Below, one piece after another: positions 21,757 to 33,540 of a stretch of 64,000 nt of DNA; position 1 is the stretch's first letter, and each line of letters starts with the position of its first letter. The stretch is from positions 34,778 to 98,777 of the forward strand of contig FTLJ01000503.1 of the NCBI GenBank assembly GCA_900155495.1. The letters are read 5' to 3'. The stretch comes from Porogramme epimiltina (Eukaryota; Basidiomycota; Agaricomycetes; Polyporales; Polyporaceae). Both the position numbers and the translations under genes were made by a program. The notes under the pieces are model-generated. The model saw nothing but the letters and a program-made list of their open reading frames with translations. It did not search any database and was not told where the DNA came from.

Positions 21757-22510
21757 GAAAGAATAGTTGGACTGGGAGAAAATTCCAGAGGATTTTACTC
21801 GTTTATTGTATCTTGTATGCAACAAAGCGATGAGCTGAAGTCGAACTTATTGGCGAAATCGGCACTTGTTGCTATCCACGTGCACACACTACGGCACGAG
21901 CTATGCCCCGGCGCTGCAGCGCCGCAGCGGGGAGTGACTATTTCTTTTGTGAAGTATGAACACAGGTCCCAAGGACAGACCTGATGATCCGCGCCGCAGT
22001 ATCATTCTAACCGGCGCCGCCCACCGCGCTGGCGGCGCCCTCTACATAAACCACTGAAGACGCTCTGGGTCGCCCCAAGGGCGGCATGCGCAGAGTGACT
22101 CATGCCCCGCACAACAATGACCCGCACAGAGCAATGCGCGGCGGCATGTCCCTCTGCGGCGGTTCCACGCACTCGCGCCGCCAGCATCCGTGCGGGAGGA
22201 CTGCTAGGGCCGGCTTCCCTTCTCGCGCGCCCTGCTGCAGTGTGTGCTGCGGCAAGTTTGGGTTGCGGAGATTCCTGACGCGGCGCGGTGCGCGACCGCA
22301 GCGTGCGCGGGGACGACCTGAGGCGCACCCGCGTCTAAAGGAAGCGGGGGGGACTGGGAGGCTTCAGGATCTCGAGGTCTTCATTGAATTGCCAGCGAGA
22401 GAGGGATCACAAGAGCTCCAGGACGCTCGCGCCCGTGCGAGCTGCGAAGGCCACCTGCGCCGCGCGGGGGCCCCAACGCGCCTCGAGGGCTGTCCTGGCG
22501 AGGGCAGGCC
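21757..22510. other. HET3 trailer and module M copy
   Basis: Trailer (TTGTATCTTGTATGCAACAAAGCGATGAGCTG region), then CGGCGCTGCAGCGCCGCAGCGG near 21910, a near-palindrome common to these trailers, then module M to about 22500. The module is nearly identical to the 7.4-kb copy. No gene supported. Confidence 0.5.
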
Positions 22511-22690
22511 CCCGATGCGTTCGCGCGCAGCTGCACGCACGAGCGCACCCGGGGCGAGCACGTGTGCATGGACTGGCTAGCTAAGCTTCTACGACGAGAC
22601 GACGACCAATTACGTCGGGTGGCAGAAGACGCAGACGGAGTTGTAGGACGCGGCGCGCACCGGTCGGAAACACGCACATGCATATATGAC
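22511..22690 (+). pseudogene. UstYa-like C-terminal remnant
   Basis: Reads FARSCTHERTRGEHVCMDW, then shifts frame at the position of PGFYDEMK (GACTGGCTAGCTAAGCTTC), exactly as in the 7.7-kb copy. The remainder (FYDETTTNYVGWQKTQTEL, then stop) is in the second frame. Confidence 0.65.
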
Positions 22691-22765
22691 AAGTGGTCTC
22701 TGGAGGTTCTTGTGTCAGGTGGAGTACCATTTGTACTGCCAGAGTATCAACGCACCTAATATATT

Positions 22766-24540
22766 ACCTACTAGCACCCTTATGCCCGATCGCAGCACCA
22801 GCCTCCAGCTCCTTCCTGCCTCCGTACGTCTTCCCCTGCCTTCAGGTTCTCGTAAAACATCCGTGTCATCCCCGCCTTCTCGCGATTTGCCGTGTTGATG
22901 GGCTCCTCACGTCATCCAGTCACCCACCGCACCTCCTCCTAGAACGTCTTAACGGGGTCGACGCTCTCGCACTCGTCACTTCGTCGCGGTGGATCGTCTC
23001 GAGCACGACGATGCTCTCCGTGTCGCCTGCCCGCCGGAACTTTTCGATCGTGCCAGCCGTGGGTCTCGTGCACGTGATGAATGATCGCGAGGCGCGCGCG
23101 CGCAGTGACGCGAACGTCACCGGCAGACTCCTACAAACGCGCGAGCGTGAGGAGCCAGCCGTACAAGCTCACGGGGGAAAGCGCGGCGAAGCAAGTAGTG
23201 AGGAGGAAGAAATGCTTGGAGTCGTCGAGGGCTATCCTTGGCGCAGTCGAGCGGCAGTTCGGGTTTGCGGATGAGAGGAGCCGAATCTCGCTCGGATGGG
23301 ATCCCACCTGCGCCAGGAGAATAATGCCAAACGGGGTCCGAAGTTCTCCTCCCGGTTCTAACTTGCGCGAGGTCAATTCTGCAGTCAAAATGTCAGTTTA
23401 ACGCAGTACGAAACCTGTACACTCGCAGTTGACTCACCACCACTGCTCGGTGTTTGTAAGCGCATGCAGCATGATCGTCCTATTCCGCTTTCGCGGGGTC
23501 TTCACCGGACGTTGTTTTGCGCATACGGCTCCAGGCTCTTCGCGCGGGGGGCTTCAGGGAATACGGAGGCTTTCGATGAGCGATGGCCAATGGGCTTGAA
23601 GCTGGCCGGTGCGGAAGAGTTTTGCAGCATTGTGAGCGTGCTGTACCTGTTGCGAAGTGAGCACCCGTCCTTCTCTCATCTGTTCGGGCATACACCTTGA
23701 GCATGGGATCCGCCGTGTGAAAGACTAATGCGGCGGATTGAATCAGGGTTGTTGGAGGGTTCTAGAAGGGGATGAATAGTCAGGGGTAGACGAGGAGATG
23801 GAAAGGTGCAAGAGGTCGGGCGGTGATGGTGGAGGGTCCGCGAGCTCTGAGCACCGTGTCAGAGACGAAATGCCAGCGTAGAGTAAAGAGTCACTCACCC
23901 ACTGACACCGGCCTAAACTCCACAAGCCACCCGCCCCTCGTTCACTCCCTCTGGCGTATACGCTCCACTCCACCGTCTCGCTGTGCCCTGTCTTCAGGTC
24001 GAAGTCGGAACTGATATGAGATGCACACACCCTGCCCCTGCTAGCGAACGAACGCACCTGTTCCAAAGGCACAACGCGACTACATCCGTATCGCACTCCT
24101 CGATCTCCGCACGCGACAGGCTTGAGGTGAGGTGCGGGCAGCTGGCCTCCAGGACGTAGATCTGGTCGGGCAGGCTCAATGATGTCCCGTCTTGTCCTCT
24201 TTCTGAGAGCGAACCGGGGGAGAGGCGGAAGAGAACGAGGGTGTCCACCTGAAAGCAAAGGTCGAGGAAGACACGGGAGTGTGAGGAAAGCATGTCGAGG
24301 GGTAAAACCTTACGTGACACGCTATGTTAGAGACGTATATTACAGGAAACGGACTAGGGAGAGCTCACCATAATTAGCGAGGAGTTGGCTCAAAACCTCG
24401 TCGCTTGCCCTTGTAGCCGCGCGCGGAGTGCTCCCTCTGGTTATCATCCACCGCACCTCGCGCTAGTCGAGGCAGCGGCGCACGAGATGTGTTTCTACGG
24501 GCTTGATATTCGCCGGGCAATGGGACATGTCGGGCAGGTG
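22766..24540 (-). pseudogene. Rieske-DUF455 gene, decayed
   Basis: Pieces from 5' to 3' on the minus strand: the MDENQREHSARGYKG-like exon (24390-24450); a Rieske segment (24060-24180) with IYVLEASCPHL, and CLWN where CPWH is expected; DFDLKTGHSET (23990-24020); the DUF455 N-terminal exon (23480-23700), frameshifted; and the core (22920-23390) with IALDDSKHFFLL, GTIEKFRRAGDTESIVVLETIHRDEVT. The ARGLDV motif is lost, and the segment after DEVT is deleted to a short remnant of the DPVKTF region. Confidence 0.65.
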
Positions 24541-25797
24541 TAGGAGAGTGGAGGTGAGGGGAGACGTAAGAGGGGAAGAGACTGGATTGCATTTGCGTAA
24601 CGGACTGCCCAGATAGGGTGAAGGAGAATGCAGAAGTGGCAGGAAGCGGGAGTGTTGTGGGTAGAATGACCGCGCTCCAGAGTGACGGGCTGATTGGGGT
24701 GGGCGGATGAGCATTGCTGGGCGACGTCGTCTACGACGACGAGGAACGGATGCCGCCGGCCCGGACCGGGGCAATCGCTCTGCCCCTCGCTTTTGCCGCC
24801 GCCCTAGATTCCGTCCTCCGTTTCTCCCCATCCTGACTCCTCGCTCTCTCTATCCTCGTCCTGCCGGCTCGTGGAGTTCCCCAATGCTACAAGTCCGCCC
24901 TGCACATCGTTGCTATGCCAGGTCATAAGCCACTCTGATAAGCTCTTCGTACGCTGCCCATACCAGCCAATTGCAACTTGGCAAGTCCACGAGCGTCCGG
25001 CGCAACGCACATCTTTCCGCCTTGTCTGCTTGCCTTCCCTGCCGCACCGGGCACCCCACAAATCACATCCTGTTTTTGCCCCGGCCTTACTCGCAAGCTC
25101 CCCTACACCCATGGCTACAACCTTCATCACTTTTGAAGTGCCGCCCTAACCATGTACCAAGTACACTGGAGCATGTAGGGCATGCCATCATGCTATGCAA
25201 AACGGAATATGGTTGAGGTGGTACTCGCTAGACGGCCTATTTCCGTACGTCTACCCTCATCCAGCCCGCTTTCTGTCACCCTCGGCGCACCGTGCCGCCA
25301 TAGAAAGGATTCAACCACGCACGATCCCCCTAGGATCCTCCGCTCAAAACGAAGCTCACGCAAAGTACACGAAGCCCCCTTTGATAGGATGCCAGTGAGC
25401 AGCTCAAAATGCGTAGGACCATAGGAGCTGCACTAGGACACGGAGACGTGTCCCTACTCATGGTGAGTATTGTCTGATATCCTACTTTCAGCTAAGCTCA
25501 TGAATCCCTTCGAAATTTGCTAGGCCATATCAGACTTTTTCCTACAAAACCAGCGCGCCTCTATTAACCAGGCGCTGAGGAGTCAAGAACCTAATCCTTG
25601 TCCCCCAGCCTCCGCGCGCATAGCCTAGCACAGAAGGGTGTTGGTTGCGACGAATGCGTCTCGGTCGACGTTCACTCGCTCTAGTCCTATCAGTTCCGCC
25701 CCAGCTCTCCGTGAGTAGCCATTTATACCTCGGGAGCCTACACCCGCTTTCTCTTACCCCTGCAACCCCCTTCTATCCTGCCCTCTCGTGTCAGTGT
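24541..25797. other. Module P copy
   Basis: Shared flank and promoter-like block, including GACCGGGGCAATCGCTCTGCC near 24766 and AAGTACACTGGAGCATGTAGGG near 25160. It continues with the TM-family upstream text CTACTCATGGTGAGTATTGTCTGATATCC near 25453 (also at 32229, 40913 and 61679), which may hold a short 5' intron. No gene seen. Confidence 0.45.
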
Positions 25798-26645
25798 TGC
25801 GGAAGAAAACTCCGTCCTCTTCTCGGCGAGGATCGCAAATCACCAACTTACAGGAAAAGAACGACTCGCATTGTAAGCATTCGCCATCTTGCGCATACAC
25901 CCACCACTGAATCCAACTCGAACGCCTTCGCAGCCTCGTAGCCTCGATGGCATGAACCACCAGTGGTCTTCGCCCTCCTCGTCATCGTCGCAGCGACGGA
26001 CGCTATCACCTTCCTCTACATGTCCCGCATCACGAGCACCGTCTACGCCGACTTCGACTTCGCAAGCCCCTACCACGGCCTCCCCGAGCTCTACGTCTCC
26101 GGCACTGTCAACATTTCCCGCATCGACCCAATAACCAACCTCCCTCGCCGTGTCATCCAAGTGTCCGCAGCGCACCCAGAGCAGCCCGCGCCTGCAGGCA
26201 TGCATGACTACTGGTACCCCGCGCTTGGCACGCTTTCCCCCCACGCATGGCCCCTGGGGTGGGCACCGTCGCCCAGTTCCGCGCGCCCGAGGCTGCGAGC
26301 TCGAGCTCGTGTGCCTTCTCGCGCCCGGCGGGCCCTGTGCAGAGCGCGGAGCAGCCGCAGTGGAGCGAGCGCACGGTGCTGGACGTGTTCATGCTCAACG
26401 CGCGGCGCCTTCGTGACGGGACGCGGGTGCAGCAGCTCCTGTGTGCGTAGGGGACCCTGCACACGTTCTCTGTCGGATGCGCGGAGAGCCGGTGTCTGGT
26501 GGACGTGTGGTCTAGCCAAAACACGACGCATGGTGAGTGCGGAGGATGCTGTGCGAATGCGGCTGAACCTGACTGCGACAATGCGCGGCAGGCATCTACA
26601 TGTATCAGTATTCTGCGGTATGATCGTCATGGTTCCAGAGTAGGC
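25798..26645 (+). pseudogene. TM-family single-pass membrane protein, frameshifted
   Basis: This is the best-preserved N-terminal half. After a 5' exon ending near 25872 and an intron (GTAAGC to TCGCAG), the frame reads FALLVIVAATDAITFLYMSRITSTVYA (one membrane helix), then DFASPYHGLPELYVSGTVN and VSAAHPEQPAPAG, up to LSPHAWP at about 26250. A deletion there shifts the frame. The next part, GPVQSAEQPQWSERTVLDVFMLNA, is in frame 2, followed by FSVGCAESRCLVDVWSSQNTTHG, a 3' intron (GTGAGT near 26532 to GCGGCAG) and GIYMYQYSAV. The mature protein would be type II with an extracellular or lumenal domain. No function is known to me. Confidence 0.6.
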
Positions 26646-27217
26646 CTAGCTTGGAACTGAGCCGGAGGGCTGTGGCTAGGCTACGTGTACATCATTAAGT
26701 GCCGAGACCCAAGGCGATCTATAACTTCATGCCTCATACTCTCCTACGCCTATGAAATTCAGTTCCACATTCCATGCTCCCGTATCTGCGCGTGCGCGAC
26801 ATTTCTAAGAATCTGCGTGGCGCGCCTAATCAATGTCCGGATGTTTTACCGCCGTTGGCACTCCCAGAAGCTTCGTGGCAACCACGAGGTCGATGTCAGG
26901 CGTTCACGGGCGCCCTTTCCACATACGATTACACGTCCATTCCTCTTTGCCATTGCCGAGCCCTCTCCTTAACCTCCACAGGCGTCAACACGCCACACTA
27001 ACTACTACAAGACAGTTTCGCAAATTACTCTCATCTACGCTGTCGTGCTCCCTTCCCCCAGCCTATCACGTGTTCCCAGTCCTATCCAAAGTCCCCATAT
27101 CAACAATCTCGTACTTTATCGAATCCTTCTTTGTCCGAGTCACTGGTTGCCCTCGTGAGTTTAACCGTCTTTGCTCATGTTGTGTAACGCTCATGATAGT
27201 AGCTACAAGCTAGTGAT
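26646..27217 (+). promoter_or_regulatory. HET4 leader with 45-nt GT-AG leader intron
   Basis: TM-family 3' flank, then the pre-HET block (CTTCGTGGCAACCACGAGGTCG near 26870). A candidate leader intron at 27155-27199 has donor GTGAGT, a TGTAACGC branch and acceptor ATGATAG, 18 nt upstream of the start codon. Confidence 0.6.
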
Positions 27218-29490
27218 ATGTGGCTCCTCAACACCCACACCGCCGAGCTCAAATTCTTCACGGATCCAAAGAGTGTTGGAAATTACGCGATTCTCTCCCA
27301 TGTCTGGGGTAAAGCATCAGAAGAAGATACCTTTCAGAAAGTTCGCGAAGCGTACGAACAATGCCGGAGAAATGAAGTCTCCAATCGGGAAACCGCTTCT
27401 TCAAAGAGCGCAGGAATCGACCCTCGGGATTCCCGTATTGCCTCTCTCTCTGTACAGGTACAATACCTGACTGCACGGCACCAAGAGCTCGTTGCCGCGC
27501 TGTTCCAACGAGATCCTGTACTGAGGTCTCTGCTGCCCTCTGATCATATTCCCATCCACCCCTCCGATCAACCGCATGGACCTACAGGTGACCCTTTCGG
27601 CGCGGCAATCACAGAGACCCTTCCAACAGACGCACGAGAGTGTTTATCCAAGAAGATCCGCAGCTTCCTCCACATGGCAGAAGACCATGGACTTGACTGG
27701 GCCTGGGCTGACACATGTTGCATCGACAAGACGAGCAGCGCGGAGCTCACCGAGGCTATCAACTCCATGTTCGAGTATTATTCCCGTTCCTACGTATGCT
27801 ACGCCTACCTTGGTGATGTTCCAGGGAGGTCCTCATCCGAACACAACACGAGCTGGGAGGGCCAGTTTCGATCGAGCAAGTGGCACACGCGCGGGTGGAC
27901 ACTCCAAGAGCTCATCGCTCCCAAGACCCTCATCTTCATGGCCCAGGATTGGAGTCGCATAGGCACCAAGTACGGGCTCGCCCCACTCCTGGAAGAGGTA
28001 AATAATATGCCACCTGTGAGTGTGCTGCGGTTCGAGGAGGACTTCTCCGAGACAAGCGTCGCTCAGCGCATGTCCTGGGCGGCTAAGCGGACTGCAACTC
28101 GGGTCGAGGACGAGGCGTACTGTCTGTTCGGATTGTTCGGGATCAACATGCCGACGCTATACGGTGAAGGACGGAATGCATTCTACCGGCTGCAGGAAGC
28201 GATCATGAACACGTCATCTGACATGTCTCTTCTCGCATGGACATCGGTTCAGGGCCCGAGCGCGAAGTTTATTCCGCCGTTTTTCAATGTCGTGGGAGAT
28301 ATAACAAGAATCCAGGACACGATCCAACCACACGGGAACTCATTCGAGAAGCCTCTAAACCACAGTCTGTTCGCATCATCACCGAGTGAGTTCCAGTACA
28401 CCGGAGACATTGTGTCTATCGGAGGAGCACGGCAGGGTCAGAGCAATTGGTTAAATGTGGGACTCATCCATCTTAGACCGATGCTCTGTTTTGATGCGAA
28501 TATTTGTCCCATACATGACAGGCTGGTCCCGGAACTCCGTCACTCGTGGGGACTCCTTACGGGATCCGTGCACACCTTCCTTGCCTAGACGTCGGAGTGG
28601 GGACCGATTCCGTCCTTGTAGACATATTTTGCCGCAGCACCCACAGGAAGGCGCTCGGGGATAACCGAATCTACCTCCTCCTCCGAAAGTCGAATGCCAC
28701 TGCCAACGAGGACCTGGAAGGATACTCTTGCTATGATTGCCAGTGGCTCGAAGTCAGGCCAAAATACTTCAACTATACTTTTGGTACACGCATCTTACAT
28801 GTCACAGAGGCCAACATTACACCTGGAAAGCATGGTTCCAGCCCTGCGCATTGGAGAGATATATACATCTCTGCTCGCCCTCGACATCGCGCCGATCTCA
28901 AATCTGATGTTTCAGAGCTTGTAGCCCGCTTGGCCGCCAATGCCCCCAACTTTCCGTCACTCCGGATCCAACCCCATTTGATTTCCAATGATGACTATTA
29001 CTGCTGTGCCACCACACCACTACCTCCGGAAAGTCATCCGTGGATGGGGCATCCACCATTCAACTTAGCAATCAAGAATGTCATCTATCCGAGTAACCCG
29101 TATATTGTCATGATGGGTAAATACACCGTGGTATTAACACTAGGGGTGTGCGAAGAGGTCAACAAGGACATTGCCGTCGCATCAAACCATACCAAAAATG
29201 CCTCACAATACTATGCTATCTTGAAAACCATCGAGAAGAAGGAAGCGGAGGATGAAATACTCAAAGTTTCGAGCGGGACTTATGAAACACCCCAACACGA
29301 CTGCCGGAAGGACCATGTTTCGGATGGGTCTGCAATATCAAGACGCATAGGCGTGTCCTTGTTGTTTCGCATCAAAATATCATTCAGAAGGAGCTTGTTG
29401 GATGTTCCCGGGAACACCTTAGAGGTCTACTCAGTAAGTCGTCAATACCCCGTAAGCCGAGGTGAATACGATAGAGGGCTCATATTCTAG
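27218..29490 (+). CDS. HET-domain protein 4
   Basis: Exon 1 (27218-28456) and exon 2 (28522-29490) flank a 65-nt intron (GTGGGA to GACAG), giving about 735 residues. HET motifs are complete: YAILSHVWG, WADTCCIDK, AELTEAINSMFEYYSRSYVCYAYL, GWTLQELIAPK, QRMSWAAKR and EDEAYCLFGLFGINMPTLYGEG. The linker region has SDHIPIHPSDQPHGPTGD, unlike the other copies. The distal half keeps the shared ARPRHRADLKSDVSELVARL and TLGVC blocks but has a unique stretch (NPYIVMMGKYT). It ends YDRGLIF with a TAG two codons earlier than HET3. Neither an acidic tail nor a usable second-intron acceptor is evident here. Confidence 0.85.
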
Positions 29491-30349
29491 TAAATTATGG
29501 TTGAAGGCTGGCCCCATCTACTCGGACCCCTTGAATGACGATGAGTCATGACAGTAGCGATCGAGAAGGAATAGTAGTAACTGGAACAGATAGGGGGGGG
29601 GAATCCTGGGGGACTTGACTCGTTGATTGTACCTTGCAACAAAGCGAAGATCTATACCGAATATCTAGACCTGAAGTCATACTTATTGGTGCAATCCACA
29701 CTCGTTCTTCCACACACTAGGGCATCAGCGGCCACGCCCCGGCGCCGGCGCCTCAGCGGGGCGTGCCTATGCTTTGGCTAAGCTCGAACGCAGGTCCCAG
29801 GGGCAGACCTGATGATCTGCGGTGCCGCAGCAGCATACCACCACCCGGCCCACCACATCGGCGGGCCCGGCGGCCTGCGGCGCCCTCCGGGGAGAAACTC
29901 ATTCCCTGCATGACGATGACCCGCACAGAGCAATGCGCTGCAGCACGTCCCTCCGCGGCGGTTTTGCGCACCCGTGCAGGAGAGCTACCAGAGCCGACTT
30001 CCCTTCTCGCGCACGCCCGGCAGCAATGTACTAGTACGCTGCTGCAAGTTCGGGTTGCAAATACTCTGAACGCGACGCGGCGCGCAACCCCAGAGTGCGT
30101 GGAGATGACCTGAGGCACACTCAGACCCGAAGAACTCGGAGGGGGTTGGAAATATTTAGGGCATCAAGGTCTCCATTAAAGCGCGGGCAAGGAGGGTTCA
30201 AGAAAAGTCCAGGACATTGACGCCTGTGCGAGCCGCGAAGGCCGCGTGCGCCGTGCGGGCCCCCAACGCGCCTCCGGAGTGTCATGGCCTGCGTGCGTGC
30301 ATGGGGGTACGATGCAGTAGGTCGCCCGCTGGGCGCACGGCCCGCCCCT
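29491..30349. other. HET4 trailer and module M copy
   Basis: Trailer text (TAGTAGTAACTGGAACAGATAGG near 29573), a GGCGCCGGCGCC near-palindrome at 29740, then module M from about 30060 to 30280. The region 30290-30350 continues into GGGTACGATGCAGTAGG, shared only with 290-330 at the left edge. No gene supported. Confidence 0.5.
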
Positions 30350-30660
30350 TCTACAGACGAGAGCCGCGAACACCTTCCGCCCAGGCTACGTCGAAGACGA
30401 ATACCCACCCCGTATGGCCCTCCCCGACACGCGTCCTGCTGCATTAACTTCTTCCGCATGACGCCGCTCGAGCCACTCGACGCGTTCGCGCGTAACTATA
30501 CGCACGAGCGCGCCCGGGGCGGGCACGTGTGCATGGACTATCCAGACTTCTACGACGAGATGAAGACTAACTACGTCGGGTGGCAGAAGGCGCAGGCGGA
30601 GCAGGATGACATGGCGCGCGTAGGTGGAAACACGTATATTCATATATCACAGCGGGTCTC
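30350..30660 (+). pseudogene. UstYa-like gene with an internal deletion
   Basis: Bases 30370-30430 read TFRPGYVEDEYPPRMALPDTRPAA in one frame (intron 3' end plus start of exon 2). The sequence then jumps to HCINFFRM (about 30437), removing about 80 codons with the FEDTARY and HQLHC regions. The C-terminus is well kept: LDAFARNYTHERARGGHVCMDY, then FYDEMKTNYVGWQKAQAEQDDMARVGGNTYIHIS. The upstream frame ends in a stop soon after the junction, so the gene is dead. Confidence 0.7.
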
Positions 30661-30726
30661 TGGAGGATATACCCCATCATATTGAGCGCCATGTGTACTT
30701 TACGAGTATATCGACTCACCTAATAT

Positions 30727-31375
30727 ACCTACTAGCCCCCTCATACCCGACCGCAGCACTAGCCTGCGGCTCATTCCTGCCTTCGTACGCCTCTCCCAGC
30801 ATCTCACCCCTCAGGTTCTCGTAAAGGTCCGGCGTCAGCCCCGCCTTCTCCCGATCCTCCGCGTTGAACGAACCCTTCATGTCGCCCCGCCACCCCCGCC
30901 GCACCTCCTCCCGGAACGTCTTGACGGGGTCCACGTGAACGACTGGCAGCCCATCGCGGCGTGCGTCACACCGTCGCAGTGGTTCGTCTCGAGCACCGCG
31001 ACGCTCTCTGCGTCACCCGCCCGCCTGAACTTGTCGACCGTGCCCGGGTTGACCTCGAGGCCACGTGCCTCGTGCGCGAGGTGGACGATCGCGAGCTGCG
31101 CGCAGACGACGTGAACGTCACCCGTGCAGACTCTCGCCGGCCCGCGTGCACGGGGAGTGAGTCGTACGAGTTTGTGGAGGGGAGGGCAGTGAGGCGGGTG
31201 GTGGGGAGGGAGAGGTCCTTGAACTCATCGGGTATGGTGAGGTCGGCGAAGGACGCGGGCGGGAGAGAGGGGCGGGAGGGGCGGTATCTTGCGGTGATAT
31301 CGATATCCCATCTGCGCCTGCAAAAAGTTTGAACGGGGTCCCAAATCCGACTGGCCCTCTGATTAACGCGAGGCC
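30727..31375 (-). pseudogene. DUF455 remnant; Rieske half absent
   Basis: The C-terminal part at 30716-30934 is clean (DPVKTFREEVRRGWRGD, then FNAEDREKAGLTPDLYENLRGEM). The middle (30960-31150) has GTVDKF and ARGLEVNPG equivalents in shifting frames, and the second EXXH text is replaced. Beyond about 31372 the sequence changes abruptly to a block starting TAGGGTAATGGCGG that is shared only with 53.43 kb. Confidence 0.6.
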
Positions 31376-32579
31376 AATTCTAGGGTAATGGCGGCATCGA
31401 GAGCAAGCGACTCGAGTGGCTTTGAAAGTATGGGCAGGCAGGTAACGGTAGAGCGAGGCCATGTCAGGCCTTCACCGGCCCGTAATTGGACCGGGACAAC
31501 CGCTGCGCATTGGCGCCGGCCCTGGCTCTTGCTGCTGCTCTAAACGCCGTCGTCTGCTTCTCCACTTGGCCTCATCCTCGTCCTGTCCGCTCGTGGACGT
31601 CTCTAACGCTTCCATACGTATCTTATCATCAATTTCCCGCTGGCCTATAGGCTCTACACACACAGTCCGTGCCAACCCTGCGCTCCCAAGCCCAAGCACG
31701 CGCAACGCACCTGCTCCACCCAGTCTGCTCGCCTTCCCGGTCGCATCGGGCTTCCCCTCGATCGAGCGCACCGTCCTTCACCCCGACCTTACTCGCAAGC
31801 TCTGCCCTATCCCGTCCTCCGCCCGTGCCCGTGCCCTTGCTCTTTCTCCACACCTCCCCACGGCCAACAAGTTTCGCTCTAGTACTGCCTTCACGACTTC
31901 TCGCCGCGTTGTCCCAAACATGTACCAAACACACTGCAATATGGTGTAAGGAGCAATGTGGTGTGAAGGACAGGAGAGGACTGAGATGACATTGGCTATC
32001 CGAGCTGTTTCCGTACGTCTGCCCCCCTCCAGTCCGTTTCTGGCCATGCTCAGCCCGCCCTGCCGCCATAGAGAGAATTCAACCACACATGATCCAACCG
32101 AGCTCTCGAGCACAAGACGAGGCACACGCGACGCTCAAGCGTAGTACACGAAGCCCATCTCGATAGCATAAGCCCCTCAAAACGTGTAGGAGCGTAGGAG
32201 TTGCACTGGTGAACGTTCCTGTGTCTCTACTCATGGTGAGTGTTCTCTGATATCCACTTTTACTCTTAGTTAAGCTAACGAGCCCCGCGAATCTCGCCAG
32301 GTTGCATTCTACTCTTGTCCGAATGCTAGCATGATCTAGTCAACGAGTGCTTTCACCTCGCTGAGGAGCCAAGAACTCAATTCCTTTCCTCCAGCCTCTG
32401 CGCGTATGACCTCGAAGGATGCCAGCTGCGACGGAAGCTTCCTGGTCAATGTGTCTCATTTCTATCAGTTCCGCGCTCGCTCCAAGTACAGGACCGTCTC
32501 TCCGTGGATCAACATTTGCACCTCGCCTCGACGACCCCCTGCTATCTTCCATGCCGTCTCGACGTAGCGCTTCAGAAGG
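31376..32579. other. Module P copy with unit-specific 5' junction
   Basis: Starts with the GGTAATGGCGGCATCGAGAG segment and GTCAGGCCTTCACCGGCCCG (31467), then standard module P (GTGCCAACCCTGCGCTCCC near 31667; ATGTACCAAACACACTGC near 31919), and the TM-family 5' flank with CTACTCATGGTGAGTGTTC at 32229. No gene seen. Confidence 0.45.
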
Positions 32580-33370
32580 AAACGATCCACCCCTTCCCGC
32601 CGAGGATCGCGAACCCCATTCACTCTAAGATACTAATGAGCCTCAATGTAAGCATCCGGAGTCTTGTGAATACACTCACCACTGAATGCGATTCCAACGC
32701 CTTCACAGCCTCAATGGCATAAGCCAACAGCGAGCCTCTCAGATCTCAGCGCTCACCCGCGTCCTCGCCCTCCTCGCCATCGTCGCGGCGACAGACGCTC
32801 TCGCCGTCCTCTACATGCCTTCCATCATGAGCACCGTTTACACCGACATCCCCACCACCGACCTCGACTGCCTCCCCGAGCTCTATGCTTTCGGCACTGT
32901 CAACGCCCCCCGCATCGACTTGCCGCCTCGTCACCTAGATATCATCTACACACCCGAAGCAACCCGCGCCCGCGGAGGCGCACGACTACTGGCACCCCCC
33001 TACGCGCGGCCCTGGGCGTACGCACCGTCGTCAAGTTCCTGGCGCTCGAGCTCGAGACGGAGCGCTGGGAGCTCGAGCTCGAGCTCGTGACGTCCCTGCC
33101 CAGGCCCCACTGAGGAACCCGTCTAGGCTCCAGACCAAGGATCGGCTGAGTTGGAGCGAGCACACTGTGCTGGACGTGTTCATGCTCAACGCGCCGCGCT
33201 TTGGTAAGGGAATGCGGGTGGGGCAGTGCTAGGTGAACTATGGACATGTGGTCGAACCAAAACACGACGTATAGCGAGTGCGGAGGATGCTGTGCGAATG
33301 CGGCCGAAGCTGACTGCGCGGCAGGCATTTACATATATCAGTATTAGGGGCGCCGCGCTATGAACGGGTT
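32580..33370 (+). pseudogene. TM-family single-pass membrane protein, frameshifted
   Basis: The frame from about 32750 reads SALTRVLALLAIVAATDALAVLYMPSIMSTVYTDIPTT, then PELYAFGTVNAPRIDLP. The central text has lost sequence (SPYHG missing) and the frame shifts after HLDIIY. Later pieces QWSEHTVLDVFMLNA (about 33150-33190) and the 3' exon HIYQY (33325) are visible. The 3' intron donor is GCGAGT instead of GTGAGT (33272). Confidence 0.55.
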
Positions 33371-33540
33371 CCAGAGTAGCGCTTGGAACTGAGCCCGAGG
33401 GATGTCGCCAGGCTACGTGCACATGTACATTATTAGAAGCCGAGACCGAAGGCGATCTATAACCTCATGCGAGGTATTTTCCTACGTCCATGAAAATTCA
33501 GTTCCACATTCCGTGCTCCCGTGTTTGCGCGTGCACATAG

